From Cymodocea nodosa (lineage: Eukaryota > Streptophyta > Magnoliopsida > Alismatales > Cymodoceaceae): a DNA stretch of 64,000 bases. The stretch covers positions 23,691,501-23,755,500 of the forward strand of contig CM072335.1 of the NCBI GenBank assembly GCA_036874045.1, given 5' to 3'. A program made the translations under genes and the position numbers. Below the pieces are notes generated by a model. That model ran no database searches, was not told the DNA's origin, and was given only the letters and a program-made list of their open reading frames with translations. Positions within the stretch are counted from its first letter, which is position 1. Each line of letters begins with the position of its first letter. Positions 36,930-49,330 of the stretch are shown here, piece by piece.

Positions 36930-39453
36930 GAAGCGTGATCCTGTCTCGCGTCTTGCAGTTGCACCACTCTCAGGTCTTCCACTTTCTTGAATGTGGTCCA
37001 TTTATTCAGAAAGGAGAAGAATATTCAATAAGTCGTGCATTCTTGTATTTGTCTCCTAACTCTCATTCCATCGCTTATAAAATCACTTCTCTTTTACCTG
37101 AAATTGTTTAGTGCATCAATTATATGTATCCATTCTTTGTTTTCTTTAGTATGGGAAAATAATCTAGATATATACTTCTGAAGTTGAGTTCTGTATCTGC
37201 ACCTAATTCTGTATGGGACCTCCAAGGAATTGGAGATGTCCCATTCTTAAATCTAGATCTACAAATACATTGAAAGGTAAGATCTGTTGATGTATTTTTT
37301 CCTTGAAAAGAGATAAAATTTAATTAAATGAAATCTAACTATACATGTTAAAATAAATGGTCTAGACTAATGAATTAGTCTCTCTCCTGATTCGGAGAGG
37401 ATCTCAATTCACATTTACATGAAGTTAAGACTACATACGTGCACATAGATTAAAATAGTACATGTGAAAAATTAAGAAATACCAAAGCGTATAACTAAAC
37501 ACATTGCATGATAGCAAAAATGTTTTTTTTTTTACTTGCATGTCATAAAGAATTTAGTATATAATTTATGTCGTTAAAAAGATATTCATTTTACTTCAAT
37601 ATACCTACGGTTATTCTTGACACATTAACTGTAAGAAAATTTTTTAAAAAAATCATAAGTTGTTAATAAATAAGTATAAATTTTTATATGATATGTAAGT
37701 ACTTATCAATTTCTTAGATGGTATATAAACCCGAGTTAATCTGAGACTTTTGCACGAAAATTGCCTAAAACAAATGTTGACCAAGAGTTGCTGTTATTTT
37801 TGTGTTCATCATTTTGCTACACAATTTTTTCAAATACCCAAGTAAAAAACTTAACCATAATTTTAATATACAATTGTGTCGACCTATTAATTAAAAAAGG
37901 GTTTAAAGAAAAACAGACACCGGAAGGTGATCGATCCCCTACGGCACGGCGTCACAGAGGAAGCGTTCGGTGGCGGCAGATGGCGCAATCCCCACCACCT
38001 TAAGCAAACAAGACAATATTAAAAATAGGTTTTCTTCTTCTGCACTAAGAGAATTCAACGTTCAGCCACCGAGTTCTATGTGTGCGTGCGTGCGTGTGCG
38101 TGCGTGCGTGTGTTTCTTTTTTTATATTTTTAAAAAATTTGTCTATAGAGTCGGACGCTGTATTCGAAATGGGTTTAATTTATTGCTAGCATTCGACAAT
38201 TAAGTTACTGAATTCTTATAGAGAAAGTAATATTGTTTTCAACCATATATCTGCACGTGAATAAATTAAACAGACAAACAATGTTGGAACTCGATTGACT
38301 TATTAAGCATCAAATTCTAAATCAACTGGGGGATTTTAAACCTTGTCTGTTACCTAGAAAGAAGTTTAGCGTTTAAGTTTCAATCATAAATCTTAAGAAA
38401 ATTAAAAAAAACTCATGGGACCAGATGGTTCAACCATGTATCGAGATTTTCCTGTTATAATAAAGAAATCTATTTTTCAGAAATTTTTTGTGAAATGTAT
38501 ATTTTTAAAATCTTTTGTTTTTTATTTTTGTTATTTCAAGAAACTCACCTCATCCAGAATATGTTTTGCTGTTGTGGCAGGTTGAATGAAGGGGTGTTAT
38601 CTAAGTTTTCTTTTGAATTTCCTACAAAAGGGTCGACCTTGATTCCCCCCTCTCTCTTGCCATATTCACAATACTCTTTAACTAGCTCTTGATTTTTTTT
38701 GTTTAAACTTTTGGGCTAGTATTTCTTGTTCTACATATTACTTATATATATATATATATATATATGCTAGACTTTTAACCATGTAATTGCTGTACCAGAT
38801 CGAAGAACAGCAAAATGCATGACCTACTACGTATTTCATTGAAAGATGTGCACCTCATGAGATCCACCATCACATTTATTACATAATATATATAAAGATT
38901 GTTTGTTACAACATTTAATTACACATATTTCTGTAAACTTTCCAGAAATATAATATGAAATTGATCCTCCTTCATATGCAACTCTTATCTTTGATTTAGG
39001 TTTAGGTAAACATCCAACAAAATCTTCGAATGCACTACTGTTCTACTAAATTCTTGGGAGCGAATGTTATGGCAATCTATATCTGTAATTATTCTTTCTT
39101 TTGATACTTCATTTTCATTTTTTTTAACATTATATTTTAAAAATTAAAACAACCATATAATGAATTAATCTATGTTGTAATATATTACATATTAAATTTT
39201 TTATGTTAATCTAAGTTATTTTTATCATCATATATTCCTCAAAAAATCAGTGGTTAAAATTTAACAGAAAAGTGATGAATTTTGAAACACTTAGATCAAC
39301 CATCAATATATACATCTAATTATAAAAAATAAAATAAAAATAAAGTACCTGATGTAGGAAATGTACACGGTGATGATATACATGTAATGATCAGACCTGA
39401 CTACTTGTGCAGGAGGCAGAAATTTAACTAAAAACTCCTCCAAGGGATGGGAA

Positions 39454-39488
<35 letters not shown>

Positions 39489-39560
39489 AGAAGAAGAAGA
39501 AGAAGAAGAAGACATTACCTGATGGATTTATATATGAGATCGAGAAGAATCATCCGGGGA
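36930..39560. other. Intergenic region between MPC and MIR171
   Basis: AT-rich DNA with no identifiable gene. It includes a GTGCGTGC-type microsatellite at about 38079-38112, a TA run at about 38744-38765 and a small GC-rich island near 37915-38005 whose frames are not recognisable. Confidence 0.5.
39451..39512. repeat. (GAA)n microsatellite beside MIR171
   Basis: A nearly perfect GAA run on the plus strand. It lies just downstream of the MIR171 hairpin in the direction of that gene, so the primary transcript would carry it as (UUC)n. The long Ser-only and Arg-only open frames over it are artefacts of the repeat. Confidence 0.9.
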
Positions 39561-39650
39561 ATAAGTGATATTGGCGCGGCTCAAGCCGAGATGGCTCTAC
39601 TGTTTTGTGTAGAACTATTATCAGATTGAACCTCACCAATATCGCTTCTT
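39561..39650 (-). ncRNA. MIR171: MIR171 microRNA precursor hairpin (miR171b-like mature arm)
   Basis: On the minus strand the 3' arm at 39584-39564 begins TTGAGCCGCGCCAATATCAC, the sequence of the miR171b-type mature form. The 5' arm at 39644-39624 begins CGATATTGGTGAGGTTCAAT, the typical miR171 star. The arms pair through GATATTGG/CCAATATC, then a small internal mismatch, GGTTCAA/TTGAGCC, and a further loop-side stem TTCTAC/GTAGAG closing on an A-rich terminal loop. miR171 guides cleavage of HAM/SCL6-type GRAS transcription factor mRNAs that control meristem maintenance and branching. No protein-coding gene covers it, so it is an independent transcription unit. Confidence 0.92.
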
Positions 39651-39888
39651 TCTTGGTTCCCCTTCACAGAAAGTTTGCAGAATGAAGAAGACATGTCGAT
39701 AATGAGATGAACCAAGAAACGCGCGCGATGTGGCAACGCAAGGGATGGGAACAGTAAGCAGTAGTACTCCACACGCAGAAGAGAAGAGATATGAGAAGAA
39801 CAGTAAGTAGTAGACAGACACAGTCATGCATGGAAGAAGAAGGTTGTTGGCATGTTATATATATATATATATATGTATATGTATAAGC

Positions 39889-39921
<33 letters not shown>

Positions 39922-40800
39922 ACGAGGAAAACGTGGAAGGAGAGAAGAGAGAGGTGTTGTTTGTTATTGCTGCATTGGGATTGGGAGGAAGGAGGAGGTG
40001 AGGAGAATGATGAGCTTTCGCTTGTATGCCTCCGAATTCCACTCCCTCTTGCGCATGCACCCCATATTCCCTCAACCACCACTGCTGCCCTCCAAGAAAG
40101 CTTTTATTATTTGATTGCAGATGCAGTGCTTGCCACTGAAGAAAGAAAAAGGGGGGAGACGTTTGTAGGGAATTAACCATTGATTTCTATAGCCTTATAC
40201 GTACGGTACCATTGGGGTTCTGATATATAGAACGTTAATTGGTATTGGAAACGCACAAATATGAATGGCATGCATATATATATAGCTCAATATAAATATG
40301 GCCAACTAAGAATTTGACAAGATAGTTTGAAGGAAAGGTATGTACATATGTACGTAGAGGAGAAGGAAAAGCAGAGAATGTCAGATGGGTAAGGGTTTTA
40401 ATTGCTGCATCAAAAGAAGTTCCAGATGGAGTAGAGAACACGTACATGGAATATATATATATATATATATATAAATAAACGTGTAGATGCGGCAGCGAGA
40501 ACAGCGCAAACACAGGTCTTTCCTCTTCTTCCTCCTCCTCCTCCTCCTCCTCCTCCTCCTCTCCTGTTGTTTTCAAAAGCATTGTAACTTTACAAGCAGT
40601 GTTTCCAAGCACGGCCGGAGACAGCGGCGTTAAAGTGGCAACGCCATGACTTCTCAAATGGGGGCAGCTCAAGCTTTGGGCCTTGCCATTCCTTTTTGGT
40701 TTTGCTGCATCTCTCTCTCTCTCTCTAGATTTTGTGAAAGCGATGTAGAAGAGAATAATATGGCTCTTGTTCCTTTCCATCTACTTTAAGGAGAGACCTT
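39651..40800 (-). promoter_or_regulatory. Inferred 5' leader and promoter of MIR171, rich in microsatellites
   Basis: This is upstream of the hairpin on its own strand. TA runs at about 39857-39875, 39890-39900 and 40451-40473, a GT run at about 39901-39922, a CCT run at about 40523-40561 and a TC run at about 40710-40727 punctuate it. The TA/TATATAT area near 39860-39905 could supply a TATA box for a leader of some 200-250 nt, but the start site is not determinable. A 181-residue minus-strand frame at 40235-40780 contains poly-Glu and Ile-Tyr runs from these repeats and is unlikely to be a protein. Confidence 0.4.
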
Positions 40801-43800
40801 CATGATTTAGGTTGCTCAGGGAGCGTGCATTCCATCCCCTTCAGTAGATTCCCACGCCTTAACCCCACAGCATCATCTCACCTTCACAGGTAACCTTTTA
40901 TCCCAACCCTAGATCATTCCTTCTCTGAAAGTGTGAGGACTTTTAAGATCCACGTTTTACTCTGACCAACATCCATATCTCCAACCCCGAGTTTGGATCT
41001 CTAGATCGTCTTACATTTTTCTCCTTTTTTCACCAAGAAAATCTCGGTATTGACAGTAACAGCCGCGTACCATTGTTTATATAACCTGGTTTGATCAATC
41101 GACTGGCAATTAATTCTACATATGTCATTGCTATATTCTACTGTTTGTGTCATCATCGATCTCCAGCTCTAATTTCATGCTCTTCACATTGATGCGTGTG
41201 GTGCTTCACAAAAACATCAAACCCTTCCATGCTGGTTTCTTTTTCAATTCACTCTCTAAAATCCTCCATTGGACGTCACAATTTCCGTTAGCTTTCAAAG
41301 TAACATGACCTTTAAAAAGTCTTTTAGACGGATTCCCACATCCTCATCTTATGAAAATTTCAAAATCTCTCTCTCTCTCTCTTTGAGATTAATAGTCAAT
41401 GAGATATCATTAAGATTGAAAATGGAGTATTGCCCAAATGGCTACAAAAACAAGAAGGACAAAAAACACACCCTTCAAACAACAAATGCGACGAAAATGC
41501 ACAAGATGATCGTCAAATTCTAGAGTAAACCTTTCGTGAATGGAGAACTTAAATCAGCACGCTTAGTCTATCAAAAGGCACATAGCCATGGGTTTGAGGA
41601 ACCTTCTACTTCATCATGAAGCATGGCCACTTGTAGAATGTCAATTAGAGAGCCTTCTCTCCTCTCAACTAGTTCAGCAAATACTTGCTCACTTACTGAG
41701 AAGACATTTACTTTCCTAAAGAAATCAAGATCACTTTGGTCACTACTAGTGCTTTCCCCTGAGATAGAGAAAGGTTTACCCATTGAAAAACCTCCACTAG
41801 AACCAACCATTCACTACGAGTTGGGATTTGACCCAATTCTATGTATCTATTCTGCCAATCTCGATCCACTCATTCAAAAAGTACTAATTCGAGTGTTGAA
41901 GAATTACTGCATGCAGTGTTGCATGCATAATCAACAGTGAGCATAATTGTTTGAATACCAGTTGACGTACACTTGCCAACCCATCACTGCCAGCTCTCAT
42001 TCTTTAAAGTTCGGAAATGGTAGACAAGTGTTGATTTTGACCTCCTTTGTGCTCTTCTCAGCATTGATGTTCACTACTTTGGTCTCTTCATCAACATGTA
42101 CGTACCTAGCTCTATCCTTTCTAGCTCATTGAATATCGATGGGTCTCGATCCTCAATTTATTCTTTTGTCTCTACGTCTTCCTCTTCTTCTCTATATGAC
42201 ACCAACTTTGATAGAATCTCCCTCTCAAAATCTGTATCAGTAGTGAATGGAACGACGTTTTCTTCTTTGGTTGGGTGTCTCTTCTTCAATGATAATGTTG
42301 GCTCTATTCCCCCCTATATTGTACATTCTGAGTAACTTCTTCTCTTGTTGGGTGGGATTCCAACTATAACCTCAACTTCAACTTGGAGCCTTGTCTCTGA
42401 TCCCATCTCTACTTTTTCAGTTGGCTGCTTACTCTCTACTTTCAACTTTCTTCCTAACTATTTATAAATTCATGATGGATGGGGTTGTGCCATACTATGG
42501 TTAATTGTTGCACTTTTTTTAATTTGGCTTTTTCTATTTTTTTACTTTTTTGTATTTTTCTTGTTGTGCTAAACTATGGTTACTTGATGGGTCACTTACT
42601 GGTTAGACGCCACTGTCCTCGTGGGTTCTCAACCAGATAATTTTTATGTCCACCATAGTCGCTGGTAGTTTGGAGATGTTGGTAATGGATCTATATGGTG
42701 ATAAGAGTGCACCATTTGTGGACTTACTACTTTATGATAGTGGATGGTATCAGAGGTTGTTTTCCTTTGTTAGCTTTGTCTTCTATGGCTGATCAATCTG
42801 TGTTCTCTTTGTCCTCTCTTCCTTTGCTCTATCCATCAAGGTGATTTGTTCATTACGTAGGATTCCTAAGTCCCCCTCCAGCCCATCATTCTATTCATCA
42901 TTTGACGCTACTTTTTCCAGAAAACAAAATGACCCTTATTCAGGGCCTATTAGAACTACTTCATATGCAAATGCTAGTTTGGTGATCTGATCTTTTCTAC
43001 AAGATCATCCTAGTAGTAGTCTTTCAGGGATTACAGTATGGTACAATTAATATTGTCTAACTAAATTAATGCTTAAATTTAATGCAAAACTAGAGACAAG
43101 TAACACAAACCCTTGATGGTCACCCAAAACACTAGTTGAGATGTCCAGTTTGGACTTCCAATAAGTACATGCAAGGATAAATCTACATCTTGGCGTCTTG
43201 TCTGAACGTCTGGTACCCATAGGTTTAGAAGCAGAAAGGCATTCAAATGTTCCACCTGAACATCTGATGAACCCCATGGATGTGGTCTAACCCAACATCC
43301 AAACGTCTTGTGTGATACATATTAAGAGGAAGTACCTCTTGCGTCTTAAATTAGCCTTGAAATGGGCATTTACCCTAGACGTTTGTTCGACCATGTAGAA
43401 TTAATTATTCAGTTAACCAGGAAGTGCCACATTTGGCGTAAGATTCCCCAACATTCCTAACTCAAAAATGACCATGTCACATGGAAATTTACAAGAAAAA
43501 TCTTGTGAGGGCTAAGCATACATACAAAGAGTTGCAAAGCGAAAGAATTGTAATCAAGCTTATTTTTAATTTGTCAAGTGTAAGGATGTGTTTGGCTGAT
43601 GTCAGCCCTAATGATTTTTACTGTATGGCTTTAGAGTTGGTTGTAATTCAATCAAACTCAAAAATGGCCTACCGTAAGTAACCAACACAGATAACACACG
43701 GCTATTATTATAGGCACAAGTTATTTTTAAGTGCTCATTCTCTGTAATTTTCACATGTAATCCGAGAGCGTCATCCCCAAAAAAAAATCTCTATCAAAGA

Positions 43801-44239
43801 ACATGCCATGTTCCGCAACTATAGGCGTGTGTTTCCAAAGTTAGAGTCAGAAATAAATGCACACTAAGGAGGATTTATGGGTAGGCTATAGGCCCAGGAA
43901 CAGCAGAATTAGTAAAAATTTCAAGATGGTGTCTTGGAGAGTGGATTGCGTTAGATGAGCCGAAACACTATAAAAATCTTCCTTATACTCATTTAAACGA
44001 GTTCTCAGCTACCTGTAACATGACCAAATTAGTGTAAATGTCCAAGTAAAGCACTTTGAAGGGTAGAAATAGCCCCTTTGGAATGAAACATCATAAATCT
44101 CTTCACAAAGATAGTTTCATATCAATTCAAGTATCAACTTATTTTTGCCATCAATTTGATTTTCTCGCTTGTTGTAATTATAGTGTGAAAATTTTTCATG
44201 CTTCATTATTCACATGCCCTCTAATGAAGCCTAAGATCT
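40801..44239. other. Repeat-like region without an identified gene
   Basis: About 3.4 kb. Moderate open frames exist on both strands at 41571-41940 (minus: from MVGSSGGFSMGKPF; plus: from MATCRMSIREPSLL) and at 42096-42335 (Ser-rich). I recognise none of them. Base composition from 41570 to 43000 is more even than in the flanking AT-rich DNA, so this could be old transposon coding sequence. The part just before 44240 may be the 5' LTR of the copia remnant that follows. Confidence 0.35.
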
Positions 44240-45050
44240 TAACATTTGATATCAAAGCTTGGTTAGCTTTGACATCTTCACACATACCTGACAAAGGCAC
44301 AAAGCAAAAATAGGATACTGTTTATTGATGAAAACAATTACAATCATTGAAAAAAAAAGATGATTATGTTTCTTGAATATATTAACGATTATTTGTGAAA
44401 CATACTTGTAAATATCATATTGCATGTACAAAGCTATATAATGGAGGGACGAAGAAAAGAATATTGCCTCCGTAGATGTTAAGCAATTAAATATTTTATT
44501 TTGTGCTGTTAATTTTGAATAATTTAACAAAATTTCTATTCACACTTCGTCCCATGATGATGGCATAGACTGTAGGTGACACATGTAAGAGTAAATCAAG
44601 TAAAGAAAACTAGAATTAACATGCTTTTACATATATAAATATGAGTTATTTGACATGAAACCTCATGAATCTATTAATGATAAGTATTCTAAATTTGTAA
44701 ATATTATAAATTCTTTGAAGTCTCTTAGGAAATCTTACCCCAACAATATTTAGTAAGAAACATTCTTAGGTCTCTTAACTCCAAAATCGAAAAACAAGAT
44801 AACTCATTCAAAGAGGTCAAGGATCCCTCTACTTTACTCTTTGCGGAACTGGATAGGAAACTTGACATCCTGTAAAATTTAAATTGAGTTGGAGGAAAAC
44901 AAAGTAAGTGTAAAGAAGAATGAAATCGTCCCCAAGGCATCGAATCGGAAGATGAAAATCTGTTGACCCTAGAAAGATTCAATAATGCATTAAATAATGT
45001 GCACCACGCACTGAAGATAGTCCTCGTAAGGACAATCAATTTTTAGTAAG
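44240..45050 (+). mobile_element. Degenerate Ty1-copia 5' part: primer binding site and gag
   Basis: At about 44238-44262 the sequence 'cttaaca' is followed by TTTGATATCAAAGCTTGG, resembling an LTR end next to a Met-tRNA primer binding site. At 44650-45040 the plus strand encodes, with stops, pieces of a UBN2-type gag: KPHESINDKYSKFVNIINSL, VRNILRSLNSKIEKQ, FKEVKDPSTLLFAELDRKLD. No matching 3' LTR or pol was found, so it is a truncated, dead copy. Confidence 0.6.
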
Positions 45051-46998
45051 GGGCTGCCATAAATTAATTAATGATGATGGTCTTAGATCGCGTACAGGAA
45101 ATATGATATGAAAAATCGAAGTACCACTCAATGTCAAAATATTTGATTTAATTGTTGATCTAAACGAAATTCTCCCTAGGGAAATGTAATTGTGGGGATC
45201 AATCCACTAACATATTTGTGGATTTCACTTTAAATCAATTTATCATATTCTTTGTCAGTGCATACCATCGTCTACCATATGCAATTTTCTACTTCATGAT
45301 GCATTTTTTCACATAACATCCGGGAACATCTATGAACTTCTCCACATGCATAGACTTTCTGGATTCAATCAGTCCAAATGAGTGACATACATTAATACTT
45401 TCCGTAGTTTGATTGCTCAGATGAAATTGAAATGATGTTATCTTTGATAATCAGGTTGTTAATATGTCCTCGATATTTCATAATATCATTGATCTGAAAT
45501 GTTTTTGGTAAGGAAGTCTCACTTTTAGATGGGATGTTGCAACTTCATCCAACACTTCAGATGTTGGTAGGATCCAAAGTGCTTAGGGAGGGCAAGGCTA
45601 TCCCAGTCCCCAAATGGGCCTGGTCTATGCAAGGAATGCCTATTTTGTGCTAATGCCAATCAATGTTTTGGTTTGGTTGCAATTACTCATGATCCATCAC
45701 TCACTAGACACTTGGAATACCCTCTAAAAACCATCCTTGGGTTGTTGTTGGCTCTCTACTTATTCCAATTCTATTGCTTGTCTTTTTAAGTGTACTGTTT
45801 AAACTCTTGATTATTTATTTTCTTATACTAGCTGACTCTAACTGTGATTTCAGAGTCAAATTCTTGGTCGTAAAAGGTCTAACATCATATGGCACTTGAG
45901 GATTATGCCTCAACAATTTGTAAGCTTCATGTTCATATTGATTGATAAGTTTGCATGACAGGCTATCATCCTGAGGTCAACTCTCCTACTGTACACAAGC
46001 TTAGAGCCAACTGTAAGGGATACCCTTTACAACAATAATTCCAAAATAATTAATCATTATCTTTTGCAAGATATCTGATATGAAATCAATTTGAAATGTA
46101 ATCTGTAATGAAAATTAAAAAGATACATTTTTATAATATTTCGGAAATGAAATCAATTTAAATAAAAAATAAATATCAGAATATCACGAATGTAGTTCCA
46201 TTATTAACTATAATACCATGAAGATAGTTATTTCATTGTTTGGGGAATATTTGAAAATCTGGTGATGCATGTGTAGTTTATAAAGAGCAAGTTCATGGAA
46301 GAAGGGGCGCTTGACAATTAAAAAATAATAATAACTTTTAGCTCTTTAGGTACATTATTTTCATGCACATAAAAAATACAATACAAATATTATTAATTAA
46401 ATTTCAGATAACAACAACAACAAAACTGTTCCATGCCTTGACCATACTATCTATGTTGGGATAGATGGGTTCACCTCATTCTGCCCTTTAATGTTTTATC
46501 CATCCTTATACCGTGCATTGGATTATGTAACTTTTTCAAAATCTTGCACTGTTTATCAATCATAATATATAGAGATTCCATATCTTCAATAAACATAAAA
46601 TGTCAAACGCCATCAGACCGGCAGATCATAAATGCTTTCCAAACTACTTAAACCAATCATTCAAAAGACACATCGAATCGTAAGGTTGGATTTTAAAACT
46701 ATGCCTCGCATTCATTCTTTACAGAAACCATGTTACAGACAACCAACTATAATAATTCAAGATGTACTGAAAAACCCACAGTATTGCAGATTTAATTGAG
46801 TGAAAGAGCAGGTAAAACGTATGAAGAGCATCGATATGATAAATAACCGCAAACACGTATTTCATCATTTGTTATGCAAATTGCTGCATACATAGCAAGA
46901 GCAATCGAACAGAAGTGTTACCGGAAGTTGTCTGATTAAATGGAATCGACGAACGACGACGACGGAAACCAAATTGGAAGTTGGTAGGCAGTGCTCGA
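45051..46998. other. Intergenic, repeat-like DNA downstream of ATPG
   Basis: Mostly AT-rich. An 'acaacaacaacaaaactgtt' stretch near 46410 with neighbouring 'ctatgttgggatagatgggt' resembles the tail of a plant RTE/LINE family. Open frames are short. The ATPG 3' UTR occupies the high-coordinate end. Confidence 0.4.
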
Positions 46999-47861
46999 TC
47001 ATTGTGCGGGTAGCACCTTGTTGACGATCTCGTCGCTGAGAGCTGCAATCTGCGAGTCCAGGGCCTTGATGGTCTCCTCCTTCTCCTTCTCCATGTTTTG
47101 CAGCGCCTCTGCAAGCTCCGCCTCCACCTTCTTCCTTCCCTCCGCAAGCTTCGCCTCCAGCTCGGTTGTAGTCTCCTTCTTCATCTGGTTCAGCGCCGCC
47201 GATATCTCCGCCCTCGCCGCCTTCATGATCGCTGCCGCCTGCTCCTCCAGCTGCTTCACGTCCGAAGACGTGTCCTTCACATCCCCGAGCTTCCCCCTGA
47301 ATTCGCACAGTGTCAGTAATTTCCCTCAAATTCGTACCGCGATCACCCCAATTTCAAATAGCGAAATCATCGGTCCCGGAGGTCGTCGACAAGCAATCAA
47401 ACAAACAAAGAAAGGGATTCGACGAAATACCTGATGGTAGCGTCCCTCTCGTCCATGAACTTGCCCAGAGGAGTGAAGTAGATCTTGTCGAGGGCAAACA
47501 TGAGGAGCAAGAACTCCGCGGCGATAGCCGGGAGAGTGAGGTTGAAGTCGAAAAGCGCCGCCTTCTCTATCTCGGCGGCGAGGGCGGGAAGAGGCGACGA
47601 CGCCATCACGGCCGCAGCCAGCGCCGCGCTGGTGGAGGCGAATCTCGAGGCGTGGACCGGTATGGGGATGGAAGCGAGGACTTTCCTGAAGCTGCTGTGG
47701 GCAGAATGATATCCGGAGGAATTGGTGGCCGATGCTGCGGGTGGCTGTGAAACATGGATGTGCCGGTGCTTATTGCTGATGACGGCGGCGGCGGTGGTGG
47801 TAGTCGACTTGGAGAGAGCTCTGGAAGAAATGGCCATGACGGCGGCCGGCATGGCGGTCAT
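46999..47861 (-). CDS. ATPG: ATP synthase subunit b', chloroplastic (CF0 subunit II)
   Basis: Nuclear-encoded subunit of the thylakoid CF0 stator that links the membrane sector to CF1. Exon 1 is 47861-47428 and exon 2 is 47296-46999, with a 131-bp intron (AG|gtattt, attcag|G), giving 243 residues. A long Ser/Ala-rich transit region ends near [21 protein letters not shown] single membrane helix follows ([20 protein letters not shown]), then [20 protein letters not shown] and a long coiled coil ([35 protein letters not shown]-like), ending VNKVLPAQ. An in-frame TAG lies six codons upstream of the first ATG, supporting the start. A Ty1-copia element begins only 231 bp upstream of the ATG, transcribed the other way. 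Confidence 0.94.
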
Positions 47862-48091
47862 CGGCGATTCGCAGCTCTACTCTTCTGCTTACTCCGATGG
47901 TACTGGCCACTGGTATTTGGCCCGAGAGAACATGAGAGGAAGATAAGAGATGAAGATTTGAGGCTGAACGTTGTGCACAAAACCGATTGGCGTTGCCATC
48001 GAAGGAGACTTCCTGCCACACATTTTTTTCCTTCTTTTTTTCATTTTTCTCAACCTTATAAATATTTAGAAAATATAATTTTTAATGTTTA
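47862..48091. promoter_or_regulatory. Short ATPG promoter fragment left between the gene and a copia LTR
   Basis: Only 230 bp remain between the ATPG start codon and the 5' LTR. The last five bases (48087-48091, GTTTA) are the target-site duplication of the copia insertion. Distal promoter elements, if needed, would now lie beyond 52455. Confidence 0.5.
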
Positions 48092-48415
48092 TGTTATCTT
48101 TTTCCTTCGTTAGGTTTACTGTTCTTCTTTGTTGGGTTTAAAGTTTTCTTTCTTTTTTCTTCGTAGGGTTTAGCTTTTCCCTTCGTTAGGTTTAGTATTT
48201 CATTATTTACTGTTTTCTTATTCTTTGGTTTTACGGGTTCGGATCCCCCATTGAATCGGATCCGCACAATTGTCTATAAATCTTCTTTTGCGGACGTTCC
48301 CCGTCCGATGAATAAGATTTGGGGAATTGTCTTCTTCCACCCCACCACCTTTTCGACGCTGTCGTCTTCCCCATGACGACGAAATTGGATCAAGCTTCTG
48401 ATCCAAGTTTTCACA
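48092..48415 (+). repeat. 5' LTR of the copia element
   Basis: Starts TGTTATCTTTTTCCTTCG and ends TTTTCACA directly before the primer binding site. It contains a TATAAAT box (about 48275) and matches the 3' LTR throughout, with an extra CCACCACCTT-like segment near 48340-48370. Confidence 0.92.
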
Positions 48416-48517
48416 TGGTATTAGAGCGAGACAGCTGGATCCGGTAGCGCCGCCCTTTGATTTGAACTAAAGTTTTTTAGATCTTGCCTTTTCGACCTGT
48501 TTCTCTTTCTCGCTCGG

Positions 48518-49330
48518 GTGATTTACTTATTTTTCGCATGGAGGAAAATACGAAGATGTTTCTTTCTTCATTTGATGAAAAATGTGATCCTTACGCTGTT
48601 AAACACTATTATTACCAAACGTCTCGATGGAGACAATTACATGGCTTGGAGTAGGGCCATGAGAAAAGCTCTGGATAGGAAAAATAAGTTTGGATTTGTT
48701 GATGCAAGTATTCCACAACCACCTGTTAATGTTGACCCTAAGAGATATCATAAGTGGGGTAGAATCAATGATATGATAACTTCATGGATATCGAACTCAG
48801 TTGAACAAGATATAGCAGAAAGTATAGATTATTTACATACAACCAAAGATATGTGGGATGATTTGAGTAGGAGGTTTTCTGGAAAAAAAATGATCCTAGA
48901 ATATTTCAGATCAATCGTGTTCTAGCTAGCACAACACAAGGATAGTCCCCTATTTCAGCTTATTTTACTAAACTGAAAACGTTATGGGATGAGTTGCTGT
49001 TATATGAACCCATTCCGGTTTGTAATTGTGGTGCTATGAACAGTTGTAGTTGCAACATTTTCACCATTTTGAACCAAACGAATGATAAACAGTAAACTAT
49101 GCAATTTTTACTTGGACTAAATGAGTCATATAATGCTGTTAGAAGTCAGATTTTGCTTAATGGTTCTCTTCCAGATCTTGGAAAGGTTTATAATCTTGTA
49201 CTTCAAGAGGAGAAACAACGTGACATTGCTCATGTTACCAATAATAGTGATAATATAGCTATGGCTATGATTAAACCTGGCACAACAATACAAACCCAAT
49301 TTTCAGAACAGTAATAAAGCCACTCCAACT
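48518..49330 (+). pseudogene. Copia gag remnant
   Basis: Frame 48518-48925 encodes LDGDNYMAWSRAMRKALDRK, VDPKRYHKWGRINDMITSWI and TTKDMWDDLSRRFSG, the N-terminal gag domain of copia elements (DUF4219/UBN type), then stops early. A second frame, 49099-49314, continues with FLLGLNESYNAVRSQILLNG. A zinc knuckle-like CEGNGHTADRCYW follows near 49376-49415, where the first Cys of the CX2C pair is Tyr. At least one frame change and two stops separate these pieces. Confidence 0.85.

Noticed and set aside
39303-39629. Poly-Ser and poly-Arg open frames
   Set aside because: They are translations of the (GAA)n microsatellite next to MIR171, not genes.
40235-40780. 181-codon minus-strand frame
   Set aside because: It is made of poly-Glu, Tyr-Ile and Arg-Glu runs coming from CCT, TA and TC repeats, with no recognisable domain. 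It lies upstream of MIR171 and is more likely leader or promoter DNA.
40868-40892. Weak resemblance of 'cagcatcatctcacc' to a miR172 star strand
   Set aside because: No complementary mature miR172 arm is found within several hundred bases on either side.
41571-42335. Overlapping Ser-rich open frames on both strands
   Set aside because: No known motif, no splice structure and no clear strand preference; listed only as an unidentified region.
46872-47434. Several frames overlapping ATPG exon 2 on both strands
   Set aside because: They are shadows of a coding exon whose correct frame gives the b' subunit coiled coil.
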